DNA from: Deltaproteobacteria bacterium
GTDB taxonomy: Bacteria; Desulfobacterota; Desulfobacteria; C00003060
DNA length: 6,729 nucleotides
NCBI GenBank assembly: GCA_030667105.1
Contig: DAOUWN010000122.1
Span: 1 to 6,729, forward strand
Reading direction: 5' to 3'
Shown: one piece after another, positions 5,558-6,729 of the stretch
Numbering within the stretch: position 1 is the first letter of the stretch
How the letters are laid out: every line of letters begins with the position of its first letter
Notes under the pieces: generated by a model
Seen by the model: the letters and a program-made list of their open reading frames with translations, nothing else
What the model was told of the DNA's origin: nothing
Databases searched by the model: none
Translations under genes and position numbers: made by a program

Positions 5558-6729
5558 CTATGATTCCTGACCTCCTGAGAGTAACCTGCCATGGTTCCGT
5601 AGCAAGCCAGCCAGAAAAAACCCTGCGAGCAGGAGTCCGGCTACAGTGCCGGTCGTCCCAAAAGCATTAACAAGAACATACCGTATTCCTACCACAGGGA
5701 CTACTATGAGTCGAACAATGGGATTATGCCACGTGAGAATTCCCTTTGAGTCCACACTCGAATCTGACTCCCCAGCAGCCGTAATAAAGCACCCACCGCC
5801 ATTGCTCAAATCACCACTCAAGGAAACCCCATCCTCTCCACTGCTTGTTTCGGCAAGTCCGCCTGGGTCGAGGATGATGCCGTTAGCCACCCCGTCGCTA
5901 TCCCCATAGCCGCCGTCTTTGACTTCAAGAGTTATGGACTGGCCATCTTCATTAAAGGTAGTATGTTCAGAGTAGTCCTGCCAACCGTTGACTGTATCAT
6001 ATTTGCAGAAGAGTTTCGTCCGTGAGATATTCTGTGAAAAATAGATTCTCACTGTGGCTGTCGCTCCGGGCTCGTCAACACGAATTCGATAAGAAAGAAG
6101 TCCGAATATCAGACTCCTGGGTCTTATGATGTTACGCCCTACAATGAACTCCACAAGCGGGTTGTCAAAAACGCTTGATGGCTCAATCGTTTCAACGGCT
6201 TCTATGGCAGTTACGGAATTAGACGCCTTGCCAACGCCAATGGTGACATTGTTAGAGATATATTGTGCGCATTTGATGACGCCTGGCTGGTCGTTGTCAG
6301 CAACGCCATCTTCATTGAGGTCCACGTCGTCGCCAACTTCCTGATCGTCTGGGACACCGTTACCGTCAACATCGTTGTCGTCAATAGTGGTAGTGAACTC
6401 AACAGTGTCTGACCAGTCAGAGGCCTCACCATATACATCGTAAAATCGGACGCGCACATAATATGTCGTGTCTGCTTCAAGCATCGTGTGGGGAACGGGC
6501 AGTTCTACGAGCTGATCGGTGGTAGTAATATCAAGAATCAGGGACGAGATGTCCTCTTGTTTGCTGATTTGCCATTGACTTTGGCTCTGCGGGTCCCCAT
6601 CAGGATCTGAGAAAAGTTCGGCGGTAATGCTCGGCATAAGGTCACACTCCATCTGGCCGTCGTAGGGAGATGCGATAACCGGTGTTGAAGGGGGAAGATT
6701 GGATTCCGGCACATCTGTGATCGTCACCA
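5558..6729 (-). CDS. secreted cell-surface protein, C-terminal part (FnIII-like, Ca-binding repeats, choice-of-anchor U, CFI-box-like tail), 5' partial
   Basis: The frame is open to the window edge and the GTG at 6727-6725 is probably an internal valine, so only the last 389 residues are visible. An Ig/fibronectin III-like domain (about 12-114) ends in Y-Y-V-R-V-R-F-Y-D and W-S-D-T-V-E-F-T-T. Two acidic thrombospondin-3/dockerin-like calcium loops follow: D-V-D-G-N-G-V-P-D-D-Q-E (119-130) and D-V-D-L-N-E-D-G-V-A-D-N-D (134-146). Residues about 150-292 match a choice-of-anchor U-type domain, ending with the V-K-D-G-G-Y-G-D-S-D-G-V-A-N-G run and I-L-D-P-G-G (269-290). Next is N-G-G-G-C-F-I-T-A-A-G (309-319), close to the C-F-I-A-T-A-A-Y-G box of CFI-box-CTERM proteins, two hydrophobic segments (about 335-355 and 361-376) and a basic R-N-H-G-R end. 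This layout suggests export and C-terminal membrane anchoring or sorting. It may be an adhesin or S-layer-associated protein; ligand and enzymatic domains, if any, lie outside the window. It is convergent to the operon and ends at its own terminator. Confidence 0.85.
   Translation of the reverse strand, partial: VTITDVPESNLPPSTPVIASPYDGQMECDLMPSITAELFSDPDGDPQSQSQWQISKQEDISSLILDITTTDQLVELPVPHTMLEADTTYYVRVRFYDVYGEASDWSDTVEFTTTIDDNDVDGNGVPDDQEVGDDVDLNEDGVADNDQPGVIKCAQYISNNVTIGVGKASNSVTAIEAVETIEPSSVFDNPLVEFIVGRNIIRPRSLIFGLLSYRIRVDEPGATATVRIYFSQNISRTKLFCKYDTVNGWQDYSEHTTFNEDGQSITLEVKDGGYGDSDGVANGIILDPGGLAETSSGEDGVSLSGDLSNGGGCFITAAGESDSSVDSKGILTWHNPIVRLIVVPVVGIRYVLVNAFGTTGTVAGLLLAGFFLAGLLRNHGRLLSGGQES

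Overview
The window looks like a piece of chromosome from a Gram-negative, probably anaerobic bacterium of the Desulfobacterota (former Deltaproteobacteria) type. This is inferred from gene content: a glucanotransferase end with a Q-N-L-P-G-T-T motif, a surface protein that joins a choice-of-anchor U-like domain to a CFI-box-like C-terminal tail, and moderate GC. No rRNA, tRNA, CRISPR or transposase was seen, and the species cannot be named from this sequence.

Layout. Bases 1-438 hold the 3' end of a 4-alpha-glucanotransferase (MalQ-like) gene. It is followed by a small, very basic coiled-coil protein (486-767). A 210-base intergenic stretch (768-977) carries an unusual set of 8-base TTCA-phased repeats in inverted orientation. 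From 978 to 5479 there is a tightly packed run of seven + strand genes: a HIT nucleotide-binding protein, a TrpF-like barrel protein lacking the family's catalytic cysteine, a small unknown helical protein, a class I SAM methyltransferase, a single-pass membrane protein, a MORN_2-repeat membrane protein, and an AI-2E/PerM-family transporter. Several pairs overlap (8 bases at 3143, 4 bases at 4367) or are separated by only 1 to about 50 bases, so the run is probably one transcription unit. A convergent - strand gene (5558 to beyond the window end) encodes the C-terminal part of a secreted, calcium-binding, cell-surface protein. The two convergent transcripts meet at a 15-bp hairpin (5497-5539) whose T-tract lies on the - strand side.

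How the genes work together. No known pathway unites the seven-gene run. Its first half (HIT, TrpF-like, unknown, methyltransferase) looks soluble and possibly metabolic. Its second half (single-pass protein, MORN_2 protein, AI-2E-type transporter) is membrane-bound. The best candidates for new biology are the TrpF-like protein with a rebuilt active site, the unknown 118-residue protein between it and the methyltransferase, the MORN_2/two-helix membrane protein, and the phased inverted repeats upstream of the run.
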